Assembly (NCBI GenBank): GCA_900321865.1
Contig: ONXP01000041.1
Span: 1 to 52,301 of the forward strand
Direction: 5' to 3'
Length of the DNA stretch: 52,301 nt
Origin: an uncultured Elusimicrobia bacterium
GTDB lineage: Bacteria > RUG730
In this document: positions 29,408 to 38,281 of the stretch, piece by piece
Layout: every line of letters begins with the position of its first letter
How positions within the stretch are numbered: position 1 is the first letter of the stretch
Position numbers and translations under genes: made by a program
The notes under the pieces: model-generated
What the model saw: only the letters and a program-made list of their open reading frames with translations
What the model was told of the DNA's origin: nothing
Database searches by the model: none

Positions 29408-29911
29408 TTATCCTTCTATTATTTCTATAATACCATTTTTTTTAACTGCAACATTTATAGATTCTGAATACATTTCTTTATAAACTAAAAAAGTATCCTC
29501 GCTATTAACCAATTTATCTATTGCATCACTATTTGACAAAACTTCTAGTGAATCTTTACTTTTGTAAATTACTTCCACCGCATTAAAATCTTTTTCTTCT
29601 ATCAAAGTATTTAGTTTTAAAGCTTTATGATCTTTTATTTTATCTTTATGTTTTATTAGGTTTACAGCCATTTTTTCAACTATTATATCTATCACTTCCA
29701 TAATAGTTTCGCCTTTTTTTTCCATCATAAAGTTTTTCGCCAAGGCATTTAAAAATAATTCTATTTTTACTCCATAACCTTCTTTTTTCACATTTACATT
29801 GACACTTTTTAAATTCAAATTAAACCTAGATAAATTCTCAACTTTTTCCACAATATAATCGTTTTCTACTTTTTTGATTTCACAATTTCTAGCATTTATT
29901 TTTATATCCAT
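29408..29911 (-). CDS. hpf: Ribosome hibernation promoting factor, long form
   Basis: HPF/RaiA binds the decoding centre of idle 30S subunits; the long form also drives 100S dimer formation through its C-terminal domain. At about 167 residues it has both the N-terminal S30AE domain (MDIKINARNCEI with NLNLKSVNVNVKKEG) and the C-terminal dimerisation module (DAIDKLVNSEDTFLVYKEM, then INVAVKKNGIIEIIEG). I use the ATG at 29911 because GGAGGG lies 5 nt before it; the upstream start inside pheS has no ribosome site. It follows pheS by 23 nt. Confidence 0.85.
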   Translation of the reverse strand: MDIKINARNCEIKKVENDYIVEKVENLSRFNLNLKSVNVNVKKEGYGVKIELFLNALAKNFMMEKKGETIMEVIDIIVEKMAVNLIKHKDKIKDHKALKLNTLIEEKDFNAVEVIYKSKDSLEVLSNSDAIDKLVNSEDTFLVYKEMYSESINVAVKKNGIIEIIEG

Positions 29912-29934
29912 GTGTCCCTCCAAAATTTTAAAAA

Positions 29935-30966
29935 TTAACAAAATTTTTTTAAAAATCTAATATCATTTTCAAAAAATAATCTAATATCATCTATTCCATA
30001 TTTTATCATTGCTATTCTTTCTATCCCCATCCCAAAGGCAAACCCCTGATATTCATCTGGCGATATAGAAACATTTTTTAAGACGTTAGGATGCACCATC
30101 CCAGCCCCCAAGATCTCAACCCAGCCAGTATCTTTACAAACTCTGCAACCCTTTCCGTGGCAGATAACACAACTCATATCTACCTCCACACTAGGTTCTG
30201 TAAATGGGAAAAAACTAGGCCTAAATCTTGTATTTATATCATATCCAAAGATTCTGTGTATAAATTCTGTCAAGATCCATTTTAGGTTAGCAAAACTAAT
30301 ATCATTGCTGATAGCCAGACCTTCTATCTGATGAAACATAGGAGTATGACTGATATCACTATCACATCTATAAACATTCCCAGGAGAAATAATTTGAAAT
30401 GGAGGCTTATGATATTTCATATATCTAACCTGCACGGGAGAAGTATGGGTTCTAAGTAAAAAATTTTTTTTATTTTCGTCATAATCGTCTAAAAAAAATG
30501 TATCCTGCATATCTCTAGCTGGATGTTCGTCTGGAAAATTTAGAGCAGAAAAATTATAATAATCTGCCTCAATATCTGGACCATAAGCAAGAGAAAACCC
30601 TAAACTTTTAAAAACCTCAATTGCCTCGTTCATAACCAAAGTTATAGGATGAAAATTAGAAATAAAAAACTCGTTTCCCTTTATAGTTTTATCAAAAGTA
30701 TTACATTCATCTAAATTTTTAGATAAACTGTTTTTTTTCTCATCGAATAAATTTTTCAATTCTATTTTTAGAGAATTAATTTCTTTACCTAAAATCGGTT
30801 TTTTATCACTAGAAGCATCTCTCAAAATATTCATTAAATCTGATAAAATGCTTTTCTTGCCAAAATATTTTACCCTAAAATTTTCCAAATCTACTCTATT
30901 CGAAATTTCCTCTATGTCTTTTAAAAAATCATTCCTTAAATCTATTAATTTTTGCATTTCTTCCAT
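29935..30966 (-). CDS. pheS: Phenylalanine-tRNA ligase alpha subunit
   Basis: The catalytic subunit of the (alpha-beta)2 enzyme that charges tRNA-Phe. The N-terminal coiled coil (residues 1-85) precedes the class II core. HTSPVQVRYM is motif 2-like, preceded by DEHPARDMQDTFF. FRPSFFPFTEPSVEVDM follows, with an inserted four-Cys segment CVICHGKGCRVCKD, then GAGMVHPNVL and motif 3 FAFGMGIERIAMIKYGI. Length 343 is normal. GAGGT lies 8 nt before the ATG, which overlaps the end of the upstream methyltransferase gene by 38 nt. pheT, normally directly downstream, is not here; hpf follows instead, so the beta subunit must be encoded elsewhere. Confidence 0.96.
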   Translation of the reverse strand: MEEMQKLIDLRNDFLKDIEEISNRVDLENFRVKYFGKKSILSDLMNILRDASSDKKPILGKEINSLKIELKNLFDEKKNSLSKNLDECNTFDKTIKGNEFFISNFHPITLVMNEAIEVFKSLGFSLAYGPDIEADYYNFSALNFPDEHPARDMQDTFFLDDYDENKKNFLLRTHTSPVQVRYMKYHKPPFQIISPGNVYRCDSDISHTPMFHQIEGLAISNDISFANLKWILTEFIHRIFGYDINTRFRPSFFPFTEPSVEVDMSCVICHGKGCRVCKDTGWVEILGAGMVHPNVLKNVSISPDEYQGFAFGMGIERIAMIKYGIDDIRLFFENDIRFLKKFC

Positions 30967-31732
30967 ACTTATTTACCTCAAATAATACTATTCCGCAAGA
31001 GACGGCTAAATTTAATGAACCGTCATAATTATTACATTCTAATGGTATTGTAATTTTTTTTATATTTTTATTAAACTTTTTATCAAAATCGAAATTAAAA
31101 TCTTGAAAACCTTTTCCCTCACTGCCAAATAAAAATGCTTTTTTTTCAAAGGTGAAATCAACTTTTCTAATATCTAAGCTGTCATCTCCTATATCTGCAA
31201 CAAAAATTTTATAATCTAATCTTTTTAAAATATCAAAAATAAATTTATCATCCTTAGATTCTATTATTTTCGTGCCAAAAAAATATCCCTTTATCGCCCT
31301 AAGCACTTTACTATTACTGAGTTTAATGCTTTTCCCCATTATGATTATAGAGTTTACTCCAAATAATCCTGCAGTTCTAATAATTGTCCCCAAATTTCCA
31401 GGATCTTGAATATTATATAAAAGCAATACTTTTTCGCTTTCAGCAAGAATTTTTTCTATTTCTATACCTTCATAATCTTTCATTCCTAAAATCAAAAAAA
31501 TCCCAGTTGAATTAACCGTTTTTTTAAGTTTTAAAAATTCTTGTCTAGAAATTTCTAAAATAGGAACATTTTTATCAATACAAATATTTTTTATTATTAA
31601 AAAATCGTCTTTATATTTTTCAATATTTTTTTTAAAAAAAAGCAATTTTTTTACTTTTAAATTTATGCTTTCTCTAAAATTTAAAATTTCTAAAATATCT
31701 TTTATCCCTTCTAGGACTATTTCTTTTTCCAA
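30929..31732 (-). CDS. TrmH/SpoU family RNA 2'-O-methyltransferase
   Basis: A SAM-dependent methyltransferase of the SPOUT superfamily that probably modifies rRNA or tRNA ribose. The C-terminal domain shows all three motifs: NLGTIIRTAGLFGVNSII (motif 1), FLFGSEGKG (motif 2) and ITIPLECNNYDGSLNLAVS (motif 3, trefoil knot). The first about 100 residues are the substrate-binding domain. The start is a TTG 2 nt after the stop of the NlpC/P60 gene, and the end overlaps pheS by 38 nt, so the three are translationally linked. In motif 3 the usual Met-Xaa-Gly-Xaa-Xaa-Glu region is altered to LECNNYDG. Target RNA cannot be told. Confidence 0.88.
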   Translation of the reverse strand: MEKEIVLEGIKDILEILNFRESINLKVKKLLFFKKNIEKYKDDFLIIKNICIDKNVPILEISRQEFLKLKKTVNSTGIFLILGMKDYEGIEIEKILAESEKVLLLYNIQDPGNLGTIIRTAGLFGVNSIIIMGKSIKLSNSKVLRAIKGYFFGTKIIESKDDKFIFDILKRLDYKIFVADIGDDSLDIRKVDFTFEKKAFLFGSEGKGFQDFNFDFDKKFNKNIKKITIPLECNNYDGSLNLAVSCGIVLFEVNKYGRNAKINRFKE

Positions 31733-31734
31733 CT

Positions 31735-33084
31735 TTATTCTCGAGATTTTAGATTTAAATTTGAGATTATACTAAGCTTTTTGAGTAAAGAATTATTCTT
31801 TTCGCCCAAAGACAAATCTGATAAAACTACTTTGTTTATTATTTTTGATTCTTTATTTTCTACATATCGCCAAATAGAATGAAAAACATAAAAATGATTG
31901 TCAATTTCTCCCAAATATAACATAATATGCCCTGGAAAATATAACAAACTGCAACCAGGATCAGCAAAATTTTTGATCTTTTCCTCTTTTTCAAATTCTG
32001 ATAAATTTTTGTCCAAAACTAAACCATTATCTATACTTTTTGCTATATAAAAAGAATTTCTAGGTAAATTTATCCCAAAAAGTTTAAAAGTATCAAATAT
32101 CATTCCAGAACAATCTTCATTACCATCCATTCCACCCCAACCATAAGGCGAATCTAAAAATTTAAAAAATGTATTAATAATATTCCTTTTAGTATACGGC
32201 AAATACCCAAAATTGAATTTTTCTTTTTTTACAAAAAACTCGTTTTCTATCAAAGTCCCGTCATCAGCTCTAAACGGAAATAAAATTTTATAACCATCAT
32301 CTAACTCCTCTAAACACTCAAATCTGGATCCCATTTTTGTAAATGTAAAATATTTTTTATTTTTATCAAAAATCTCAGATCTAGGAAAGCTAGATATTAC
32401 AAATTTCTCATTTTTTAAAAAATTTAATATTTTGTCATAGCTGGTAATTGCAAAATCTTTTGTCTCTACAAAACCACTTATTTCTTCACTGGCGACATAA
32501 GCCCAAGAATTATCATTAGAATAATAAAAAATAACTATAGGAGTATTAATATTAATGCTGCTTACTATAAAATCGTCAAAAAAAATATTATTTTTCGTCG
32601 TAAAAACTTTCTCTTTATAAGGAAGCTTTTTCAAAAATGTATTTTTTACAATAAAGCCAAACTCTACTTTATAATTATTTTTTAAATCTAAATTTTTATA
32701 TATTTCATAAAAATCATTATCTTTAAAACTTTGCCCATTTTCTAAAAAAAGCTCTTTATTTCTATACCTTTTTAAATTGGCTAAAATTATAGATTTATAA
32801 TTAAAATTATTGATATCGTCGGTAAAATTGTAATCATTAAAAAAATTTGACCTATATAAATTTTTAGAATTAAAAATATTAATGTCTAAAGTAGGCATTA
32901 TAATTTCATCCGGATTTTCTATTCTAGATATCCAAAAATCTGGGCTTTTCATATCTATAGAAGTGTGTGGTAAAATATTTGACGGAATATTATTTATATA
33001 ATATCTATTATGACAGGAAATTAAAAATATAAAACTAAAAATAAAAATTAAAAAATTAAATTTGATTTTATAAATTTTGCCCAT
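31735..33084 (-). CDS. NlpC/P60-family lipoprotein cysteine peptidase with SH3-like domains
   Basis: A predicted outer-envelope murein endopeptidase of 449 residues. It begins with a lipoprotein signal ending in the lipobox LISC (Cys about 24). The middle third (about 165-290) has beta-rich SH3-like repeats with SWAYVAS typical of bacterial SH3 domains. The C-terminal NlpC/P60 domain has YGWGGMDGNEDCSGMI (catalytic Cys), LPRNSFYIAK, then PGHIMLYLG (catalytic His) and FHSIW. This order (SH3, SH3, NlpC) resembles the gamma-D-glutamyl-L-diamino acid endopeptidases of the YkfC group that recycle or remodel peptidoglycan. It heads the operon leading to trmH-like and pheS, an unusual combination. 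Confidence 0.88.
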   Translation of the reverse strand: MGKIYKIKFNFLIFIFSFIFLISCHNRYYINNIPSNILPHTSIDMKSPDFWISRIENPDEIIMPTLDINIFNSKNLYRSNFFNDYNFTDDINNFNYKSIILANLKRYRNKELFLENGQSFKDNDFYEIYKNLDLKNNYKVEFGFIVKNTFLKKLPYKEKVFTTKNNIFFDDFIVSSININTPIVIFYYSNDNSWAYVASEEISGFVETKDFAITSYDKILNFLKNEKFVISSFPRSEIFDKNKKYFTFTKMGSRFECLEELDDGYKILFPFRADDGTLIENEFFVKKEKFNFGYLPYTKRNIINTFFKFLDSPYGWGGMDGNEDCSGMIFDTFKLFGINLPRNSFYIAKSIDNGLVLDKNLSEFEKEEKIKNFADPGCSLLYFPGHIMLYLGEIDNHFYVFHSIWRYVENKESKIINKVVLSDLSLGEKNNSLLKKLSIISNLNLKSRE

Positions 33085-33267
33085 ATTTTCTATAAATAAA
33101 ACACTCTTATTTTAATATTAAAGTAATATTTTAGTTTGATAAATTTTAAAAATTGACTATCATATATTTTTCTTGTCTAAAATAATTAAAATTTTAACAG
33201 TATTTGACACAAAAAAATAAAGTCGTTTAATTTTTCTAAAAATTAAGAATATGTTAATTTGATAATT

Positions 33268-33786
33268 TTAATCTATATTAAAACCTTTATTTTTTTTAAA
33301 ATGATTAACCAAACCTCCATCATGAAGAAGTTTTAGCATTAATGGAGGAATAGCATTAAATTTTATATCAAAATTTTTAGTCAAATTTTTTATTATACCT
33401 TTTTCCAGGTCAACATTTAACTTATCACCTTTTTCTATTTTATCAGTATCACATTCAATTAAAGGAAGCCCTTTATTAAAGCTATTTCTAAAAAATATTC
33501 TAGCAAAAGATTTGGCTATAATACACGAAATTCCAGCATAAATGATTGCAATAGGAGCCTGTTCACGAGAAGAGCCACAACCAAAATTTTTTCCAGCGAC
33601 TATAATATCACCTTTTTTTATATTTTTGTAAAAATTAGAATCTAAGTCTTCCATCACATGGGTCGCAAGTTCATTATAATCTTCACACTGAAATTTATAC
33701 CTACCTGATATAACATAATCTGTGTTTATATCATTATCATTCCCATCTGGTTTTATAAACCTATGAGCATTACCTTCTAATATCAT
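33268..33786 (-). CDS. LeuD-like hydro-lyase small subunit, divergent paralogue (pair 1)
   Basis: The small (swivelling) subunit of an aconitase-superfamily hydro-lyase, 172 residues, partner of the large subunit encoded 90 nt upstream. [18 protein letters not shown] is the substrate-binding signature, and [19 protein letters not shown] is also conserved. The substrate-specificity loop after NTDYVISGR reads YKFQ, where the second small subunit of this window has YLNT. The two pairs therefore probably act on different substrates, for example one isopropylmalate and the other another 2- or 3-hydroxy diacid. I leave the symbol empty for that reason. Its start has GAGG at normal distance. 183 bp without a gene follow. 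Confidence 0.88.
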   Translation of the reverse strand: MILEGNAHRFIKPDGNDNDINTDYVISGRYKFQCEDYNELATHVMEDLDSNFYKNIKKGDIIVAGKNFGCGSSREQAPIAIIYAGISCIIAKSFARIFFRNSFNKGLPLIECDTDKIEKGDKLNVDLEKGIIKNLTKNFDIKFNAIPPLMLKLLHDGGLVNHFKKNKGFNID

Positions 33787-33876
33787 TTCAAACCTCTTTT
33801 TTATATAAATAAAATTTTAGAAAAAGACTGACTTTATACAATAAAAAATGTTATCCAAATTTTTTAATAAATAAAA

Positions 33877-35166
33877 TTAATCCAAATACTCTCTAGGATC
33901 TGCTATTTTCCCCTCTATCGCAGAGCTTACCACAGTAGCCGGTGAAGCTAAATGAATAAAAGCTTTATTATTTCCCATTCTACCTTTAAAATTTCTATTA
34001 GCTGTAGAAATAACATTTTCCCCATCGCTAGGGACTCCATTATGTGTCCCAACACAACATCCACATCCAGGACTTACCACTGCTGCTCCAGCTTCTACAA
34101 ATATTTTTATTAAACCTTTTTCCATCGCTTCTAAATAAATTTCTCTAGATGCAGGTGCAACTATAAACCGAACATTTTTATTTATTTTTTTACCTTTTAA
34201 AATATTTGCTGCAATAGTTAAATCCTCTATTCTACCATTTGTACAGGTCCCCAGATATGCCTCGTCAATATGAGTGCCTTTTACATCATTTATGGATGCA
34301 ACATTATCCACAGTGTGTGGCATAGCAACCATAGGTGTAATACTAGAAGCATCGTATTCATAAATTTTTAAATACTCAGCATTATCATCAGATTCTACTT
34401 TTTTATAATCCTTTATCCCTTTTTTTTCTAACCAAGTTTCTAACTTTTTATCAAAATTCATAATTCCAAACTTTGCACCCATTTCTATAGCCATATTGCA
34501 AATTGTCATTCTAGCCTCTATTGATAAATCGTCAATCGCCTCGCCAGTATATTCACAAGCCTTGTATGTAGCACCATCAGCAGAAACCTGCCCTATTAAA
34601 TACAAAATCAAATCCTTCGAATATACCCCTTTTTTAAGCTTTCCATTTGCAATAAATTTTATGGTTTCAGGAACTTTTAGCCATGTTTTTCCTGCAATCA
34701 TTGCTGCTGCCACATCAGTAGATCCCATACCAGTAGAACACATATTTAAGGCTCCATATGTGCAAGTATGAGAATCAGCCCCCAGAACTAAATCCCCAGG
34801 CTTTACATAGCCTTTTGCTGGAACTAATTCATGGCAAACTCCATCGCCAATATCGTGTAAAATTATTCCCGTTTCTTTTACAAATTCTCTAATTTTTTTA
34901 TGAATATTAGAAACTCCAACTATAGGGCTAGGACAACTATGATCTAAAATAATGGCACATTTGTTTTTATCAAAAACTTTTTCTACCCCCATTTCCCTAA
35001 AAGAATCAATGATCACAGAACTAGTCCCATCCTGCCCAAATGCAAAATCAATATCTGCTATACAGATTTCGCCTTTTTTGACTATTTTCCCGGCATGTCT
35101 TGATAAAATTTTTTCTACCATAGTAAGACCTAGAGCAGATTTTTTATTATTATCGTCATTCCACAT
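33877..35166 (-). CDS. LeuC-like hydro-lyase large subunit, paralogue (pair 1)
   Basis: The [4Fe-4S] large subunit (429 residues) of an isopropylmalate isomerase/homoaconitase-type enzyme. It has [26 protein letters not shown] with the first cluster Cys, and SPGCGCCVGTHNG with the other two. The usual CGPC is CGCC here, adding a fourth Cys beside the ligands. TANRNFKGRMGN is conserved. The start is about 12 codons longer than that of its paralogue (MWNDDNNKKSALG...), but AGGAG lies properly before this ATG. It ends 90 nt before its small-subunit gene and follows the PpiD/SurA-like gene by 16 nt, so the pair may ride on the envelope operon's transcript. Confidence 0.9.
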   Translation of the reverse strand: MWNDDNNKKSALGLTMVEKILSRHAGKIVKKGEICIADIDFAFGQDGTSSVIIDSFREMGVEKVFDKNKCAIILDHSCPSPIVGVSNIHKKIREFVKETGIILHDIGDGVCHELVPAKGYVKPGDLVLGADSHTCTYGALNMCSTGMGSTDVAAAMIAGKTWLKVPETIKFIANGKLKKGVYSKDLILYLIGQVSADGATYKACEYTGEAIDDLSIEARMTICNMAIEMGAKFGIMNFDKKLETWLEKKGIKDYKKVESDDNAEYLKIYEYDASSITPMVAMPHTVDNVASINDVKGTHIDEAYLGTCTNGRIEDLTIAANILKGKKINKNVRFIVAPASREIYLEAMEKGLIKIFVEAGAAVVSPGCGCCVGTHNGVPSDGENVISTANRNFKGRMGNNKAFIHLASPATVVSSAIEGKIADPREYLD

Positions 35167-35182
35167 AAATAACTCCTAAAAA

Positions 35183-35884
35183 TCAATCTATTTTCTCATT
35201 ATTTAAAGTTTCATTATTTTGATTTTGATTAAAATCTATATAAATTTTAGGTTTAATTTTTTCTATATAACCTTCATAAAAATCTTTCAAGGCTATTGCT
35301 TGTTTATTGCTAAAATACGCTTCTTTAAACTTTTCTTTATCTAATTTTCCCTTTAACTCTTCATATTCTAAATCTATTTCATTGTCAGAGACATTTATCC
35401 CATAAGCAATAAAAGCCTTCATTTTTTCAGCAACTATCATTTTTTCAACTTTTTTTTCAAAGGTAAAAACTTTTTCTTTGTTGTATCTTAAAATTCTGAT
35501 ATATGTATTAAAATCAAATTTTCCATCTTTTTGGAACGGAGCAAAGCTCATTATATAATTAGAAACTTCTCTTTTATCAGCTTTTTCCCCTATTTTTTTA
35601 CCTAAATTAAAAAAAATAATTCCCTGGCTTAAAGTATGAAATACCCTTTCGTTTAGATATTTTTCGTCAAAATTTTGATTTTTAGAATTTTGTTCTAAAA
35701 TAGAAATTTTTGCTTTTTCAAAGGCTTCCCTAGTAATTTTTTCTCCATCTACCAAAGCCACTTTCATGCTTTTTTCATAAATAAAATAAGTTCCCACTCC
35801 AGCTAATAAACTAAATAAAAAACATATCATTATGATAATAAAAATAATTTTTATATTATTTTTACAAAATTTCATTATAGACAT
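35183..35884 (-). CDS. PpiD/SurA N-domain-like membrane-anchored chaperone, no PPIase domain
   Basis: A 233-residue membrane-anchored extracytoplasmic protein. One N-terminal helix (about 10-33) is followed by VDGEKITREAFEKA and by SFAPFQKDGKFDFNTYIRIL, the hallmark of the SurA/PpiD N-terminal chaperone domain ('FQ-dGkFd-Y---L'). The parvulin-type prolyl isomerase domain that normally follows is absent; the chain ends in an Asn/Gln-rich tail. It likely chaperones exported proteins at the outer face of the inner membrane. It lies 5 nt after the bactofilin gene and is the third gene of the M23-bactofilin group. Being a truncated PpiD is an alternative, but the frame is clean. Confidence 0.75.
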   Translation of the reverse strand: MSIMKFCKNNIKIIFIIIMICFLFSLLAGVGTYFIYEKSMKVALVDGEKITREAFEKAKISILEQNSKNQNFDEKYLNERVFHTLSQGIIFFNLGKKIGEKADKREVSNYIMSFAPFQKDGKFDFNTYIRILRYNKEKVFTFEKKVEKMIVAEKMKAFIAYGINVSDNEIDLEYEELKGKLDKEKFKEAYFSNKQAIALKDFYEGYIEKIKPKIYIDFNQNQNNETLNNEKID

Positions 35885-35889
35885 ACTTT

Positions 35890-36288
35890 TTATTTTCCTT
35901 CTTTTTGTTTAGATTCTTTTTGAATTTTTTCTAGAGATGCTGTATCTAACATTTTACACTGTCCTTCAAACACTGCCCCTTCCAATATAGAAATATTAGG
36001 AGAAAAAATATCTCCAAAAATTTTAGATTTTTCTAAAATACCTAATTTTTTTTTAGCTACAATATTTCCATGAATTTCCCCTGAGACCATTACCATTTCT
36101 GCTTCCACATTAGCATTAATGTGGGCACTTTCACCTATTACTATTCCTTTTGCCTTAATAAAATCCCCATCAATATTGCCATCTATTCTAATGGATTCTT
36201 CCTGGGAAACTAAATCTCCTTTTAAATTTATACCTTTTGATATATAGGTATCTATTTTTTCTAAAATTTTTTTATCATTTCCAATCAT
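35890..36288 (-). CDS. Bactofilin
   Basis: A 132-residue bactofilin (formerly DUF583), a beta-helical protein that polymerises without nucleotide on the inner membrane and positions wall-modifying enzymes. The core is a run of short strand repeats of the form 'I-G-ia---G-i-ak': IRIDGNIDGDF, KGIVIGESAHINANV, MVSGEIHGNIVAKKKLGI, SKIFGDIFSPNISI, then GAVFEGQCKM. The short charged tails on both sides are typical. The start is 3 nt after the M23 peptidase stop, with GGAG 6 nt before the ATG. The bactofilin-M23 peptidase pairing is known from cell-shape systems of other bacteria, so a role in shape is likely. Confidence 0.93.
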   Translation of the reverse strand: MIGNDKKILEKIDTYISKGINLKGDLVSQEESIRIDGNIDGDFIKAKGIVIGESAHINANVEAEMVMVSGEIHGNIVAKKKLGILEKSKIFGDIFSPNISILEGAVFEGQCKMLDTASLEKIQKESKQKEGK

Positions 36289-36291
36289 GCA

Positions 36292-37227
36292 TTACTCCCA
36301 ATTTTTATTTTGTTTAATCTTTATATAATCTATAGGATTAACATCTTTATTGTTATATCTTATTTCATAATGCAAATGAGGACCTGTTGAAAGTCCAGTT
36401 GAACCTACTAAACCTATTTTATCTCCTCTAAAAACTTTTGTTCCTTTTTCTACCAAAATGCTAGATAAATGTGCATAATATGTAGTATATCCGTAGCCAT
36501 GTGAAAGTATTATTATTTTCCCATATCCACCCAGCCAATTAGCATACTTTACAACCCCATCAGCTGTAGCAATAACTGGTTTCCCAACGGGAACAGATAT
36601 ATCTATACCCTTATGAAAAAACATAACTTTTTTTATTGGATGAATTCTATATCCATAACCAGACGATATAAATCCACTAACTGTAGGCCAAATATTAGGA
36701 ACTGAATTTTCTTTTTGCAATTTTTGTTTAATATAAGATTTTATTTTTTGAACACTTTCTTTTCGTTCTTCTATTTCTTGCTTTACCAGAGACAATGCTA
36801 AATTAAATTCTTCTATAGTAAAAACTATATTTGAATTCCCAGCTTCTATTTTTGAAGCAATAATTTTATCTATTAAATCTGGTCCACCTATGGCACTTTC
36901 AGTTCTAGTAGCAGTTTCTATATTCAAAAATCTTCGAAGCTCTAAATCTATATTTTTTAATTCTGCCAAATAGTTCCTATTTTTGATCAATTCTCTCGAA
37001 AAATATTCCAGCTTATTTTCCAAAATCAAATTATTAGCTATAACATCTATATAATTTACATATCTAGTTATAATAAAAATTGAGCTTCCTAAAATTACAC
37101 ACAAAAATATAAAAAAAATGAACAATACTTTTTTTGATACAGATAATGTTTTGGGTTTATCAGAAATCCCAGTAAAAAATAAAATCGTTATTTTTTTGTT
37201 TAAGATATCTTTAATTTTACTTTTCAT
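36292..37227 (-). CDS. M23 (LytM) family membrane-anchored murein endopeptidase
   Basis: A zinc metallopeptidase that cuts peptidoglycan cross-links in the periplasm. Of 311 residues, the first 35 are cytoplasmic and basic. One membrane helix follows (about 29-50), then a helical or coiled region (75-175). The M23 domain has HKGIDISVPVGKPVIATADG (first His and Asp ligands), YAHLSS and GPHLHYEIR (final His pair). All zinc and catalytic residues are present, so it should be active. It is directly upstream of bactofilin (3-nt gap), suggesting the bactofilin scaffold localises it. Only 24 nt separate it from the upstream leuD-type gene. Confidence 0.93.
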   Translation of the reverse strand: MKSKIKDILNKKITILFFTGISDKPKTLSVSKKVLFIFFIFLCVILGSSIFIITRYVNYIDVIANNLILENKLEYFSRELIKNRNYLAELKNIDLELRRFLNIETATRTESAIGGPDLIDKIIASKIEAGNSNIVFTIEEFNLALSLVKQEIEERKESVQKIKSYIKQKLQKENSVPNIWPTVSGFISSGYGYRIHPIKKVMFFHKGIDISVPVGKPVIATADGVVKYANWLGGYGKIIILSHGYGYTTYYAHLSSILVEKGTKVFRGDKIGLVGSTGLSTGPHLHYEIRYNNKDVNPIDYIKIKQNKNWE

Positions 37228-37251
37228 TAAAATATTTTCTATTTTTTAAAA

Positions 37252-37746
37252 TTAATTTTGTTTTGAGCTTTTTATATAATTCATCAAACTTCCAGAATTG
37301 ATTAATTTTTGCATAAATGGAGGAAAAGGATTAATTTTGTATTCAACATTTTTAGTTAAATTCTTTACAATCCCATTATCTAGGTCAACTTCTATTTTAT
37401 CTCCATCTGAAATTTTTTCATTAGCTCTTTCTAATTCTATTATAGGAAGACCAATATTTATCGCATTTCTAAAAAATATTCTAGCAAAAGTATCCGCGAT
37501 AACACATGACACACCAGAAACTTTTATGGAAATAGGAGCATGTTCCCTAGACGACCCACAACCAAAATTCTTACCAGCAACTATAATATCACCTTTTTTT
37601 ACTTTTTTAGAAAAATCTATATCTATATCTTCCATACAATGTTTTGCAAGTTCTTCTTCGCTAGATGTATTTAAATATCTAGCCGGAATAATTTCATCTG
37701 TATTAACATTATCCCCATATCTATAAACATTGCCAGTAAACTTCAT
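37252..37746 (-). CDS. leuD: 3-isopropylmalate dehydratase small subunit (pair 2)
   Basis: A 164-residue small subunit with the canonical bacterial/archaeal short LeuD pattern. [22 protein letters not shown] carries the specificity loop [22 protein letters not shown] and [18 protein letters not shown] follow. It pairs with the large subunit two genes upstream at 38282-39541, but a lipoprotein gene sits between the two. AGGAG precedes the ATG. I favour leucine biosynthesis for this pair because its loop and large-subunit cluster motif are the more standard ones; homoaconitase or methylmalate/citramalate chemistry are alternatives. Confidence 0.88.
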   Translation of the reverse strand: MKFTGNVYRYGDNVNTDEIIPARYLNTSSEEELAKHCMEDIDIDFSKKVKKGDIIVAGKNFGCGSSREHAPISIKVSGVSCVIADTFARIFFRNAINIGLPIIELERANEKISDGDKIEVDLDNGIVKNLTKNVEYKINPFPPFMQKLINSGSLMNYIKSSKQN

Positions 37747-37764
37747 CGTTCTCTCCTTAAAAAA

Positions 37765-38232
37765 CTAGTTATTCATTTCTATTGTTAATTTATATTCCAA
37801 TAAATTTTGATTTTTATCTTTTGCTACAAAAGTGGCTTTCCCAAGAGTATAATTTTTTCCTATATCATCATTTGAATTATAAGCCAAAATTTCTATTCTA
37901 TATGGAGCCTTTTTACTTTTATAAGTTTCTATAATGGCATTTTTCATATTTTCAATAATTTCAGTTTGATTTTTATATTTTGTAAAAGATATTTTTACAA
38001 CGACATCTTTATAATTTTTATCGTCTATTCCTCTAAATATTTTTACATCTCGCACTACATAAGTTTTTTGAAAAGTTTTAGATATTTTTATAACATTTTC
38101 TATACTAGATTCATTTTGGTTATTTTTCTTTTTTAACTTTTGACTATTTGATTTACATCCAAAATAAAAAAAAGACAATAAAAAAGAAACAAAACAAAAC
38201 ATAAAAAAATATGTTTTTATTTTATTAAACAC
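37765..38232 (-). CDS. Putative lipoprotein of unknown function inside the leuC-leuD operon
   Basis: I do not recognise this 155-residue protein. Its N-terminus is a lipoprotein signal with lipobox-like FYFGC (Cys about 26), followed by a Lys/Asn/Ser linker. A single domain (about 45-155) of alternating beta strands and one amphipathic helix follows (VVRDVKIFRG, ENMKNAIIETYK, PYRIEILAYNS). Such a fold would suit a small periplasmic adaptor. The start is GTG with AGGAG 8 nt upstream. It lies 49 nt after leuC and 18 nt before leuD, so it is probably co-transcribed with them although its location in the cell is quite different. Confidence 0.7.
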   Translation of the reverse strand: MFNKIKTYFFMFCFVSFLLSFFYFGCKSNSQKLKKKNNQNESSIENVIKISKTFQKTYVVRDVKIFRGIDDKNYKDVVVKISFTKYKNQTEIIENMKNAIIETYKSKKAPYRIEILAYNSNDDIGKNYTLGKATFVAKDKNQNLLEYKLTIEMNN

Positions 38233-38281
38233 AAAAATTTCTCCTAAAAATTATTTTTATATTTTATTTTAATTTTAATTT

